The translations under genes were made by a program, and so were the position numbers. Below, piece after piece: positions 33,500 through 33,501 of a stretch of 33,501 nucleotides of DNA (positions within the stretch are counted from its first letter, which is position 1; each line of letters starts with the position of its first letter). This stretch comes from Chlamydia trachomatis (GTDB taxonomy: Bacteria; Chlamydiota; Chlamydiia; Chlamydiales; 2-12-FULL-49-11). The stretch is taken from positions 1-33,501 of the forward strand of contig CAMBZN010000015.1 of NCBI GenBank assembly GCA_945872565.1, read 5' to 3'. Below the pieces are notes generated by a model. The model worked only from the letters and a program-made list of their open reading frames with translations. It was not told where the DNA came from and made no database searches.

Positions 33500-33501
33500 A
33501 T

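Noticed and set aside
1..33501. CRISPR arrays, tRNA or rRNA genes, insertion sequences and prophage
   Set aside because: Looked for and not seen; the only repeats are passenger repeats and homopolymers, and no transposase or integrase is recognisable.

Overview
The window reads as chromosome of a Chlamydiae-phylum bacterium, probably an environmental (amoeba- or arthropod-associated) lineage rather than Chlamydia itself. Support comes from a eukaryotic-type ileS in convergent, end-overlapping order with a very long chlamydial-style signal peptidase I gene (lepB), a MOMP-like cysteine-containing porin, a DUF1207 outer-membrane protein, AT-rich DNA with G homopolymers, and a 502-residue protein with a paired hydrophobic segment like those of inclusion membrane proteins. 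Genus cannot be fixed by reading alone.

Layout. From 1 to about 10.4 kb there are three tandem, closely spaced autotransporter genes on the + strand; the first is cut by the window edge. They share passenger repeats of about 90 residues and a C-terminal beta-barrel. From 10.4 to 13.2 kb on the - strand lie an OPR/FASTK-like protein with a C-terminal RAP domain and the UV-damage endonuclease uvsE. From 13.3 to 19.1 kb on the + strand come a YbjT-like NAD(P)-binding DUF2867 protein, a MOMP-like porin, a small orphan, an ABC-F protein of the Uup type, a 354-bp gene-free stretch, and a 205-residue orphan whose ribosome-binding site is built on a run of nine G. From 19.2 to 25.3 kb are ileS (+), then lepB and an exported conserved protein (-).

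From 25.4 to 29.6 kb there is a translationally coupled pair of small envelope proteins (one lipoprotein), a nicotinate phosphoribosyltransferase-like protein that seems to have lost key residues, a YggU/DUF167 gene on the opposite strand, an exported peroxiredoxin-fold protein without its peroxidatic cysteine, and a protein with two glycosyltransferase-2-like domains. From 29.6 kb to the end are an alpha/beta hydrolase and a DUF1207 protein on the - strand and, divergently, the 502-residue protein.

The strongest candidates for new biology are three. The 502-residue protein carries an H-C-X5-R phosphatase signature (CKSSVDR) before a C-terminal double hydrophobic segment, the layout of Legionella SidF-type phosphoinositide phosphatase effectors. 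The RAP protein belongs to an architecture known mostly from organelle RNA-processing factors. The autotransporter array uses the PATR type of passenger repeat rather than chlamydial Pmp repeats. Two G9 tracts, one at a Shine-Dalgarno site and one inside a coding region, are possible phase-variation sites. Much of the rest is housekeeping or conserved but uncharacterised envelope material.
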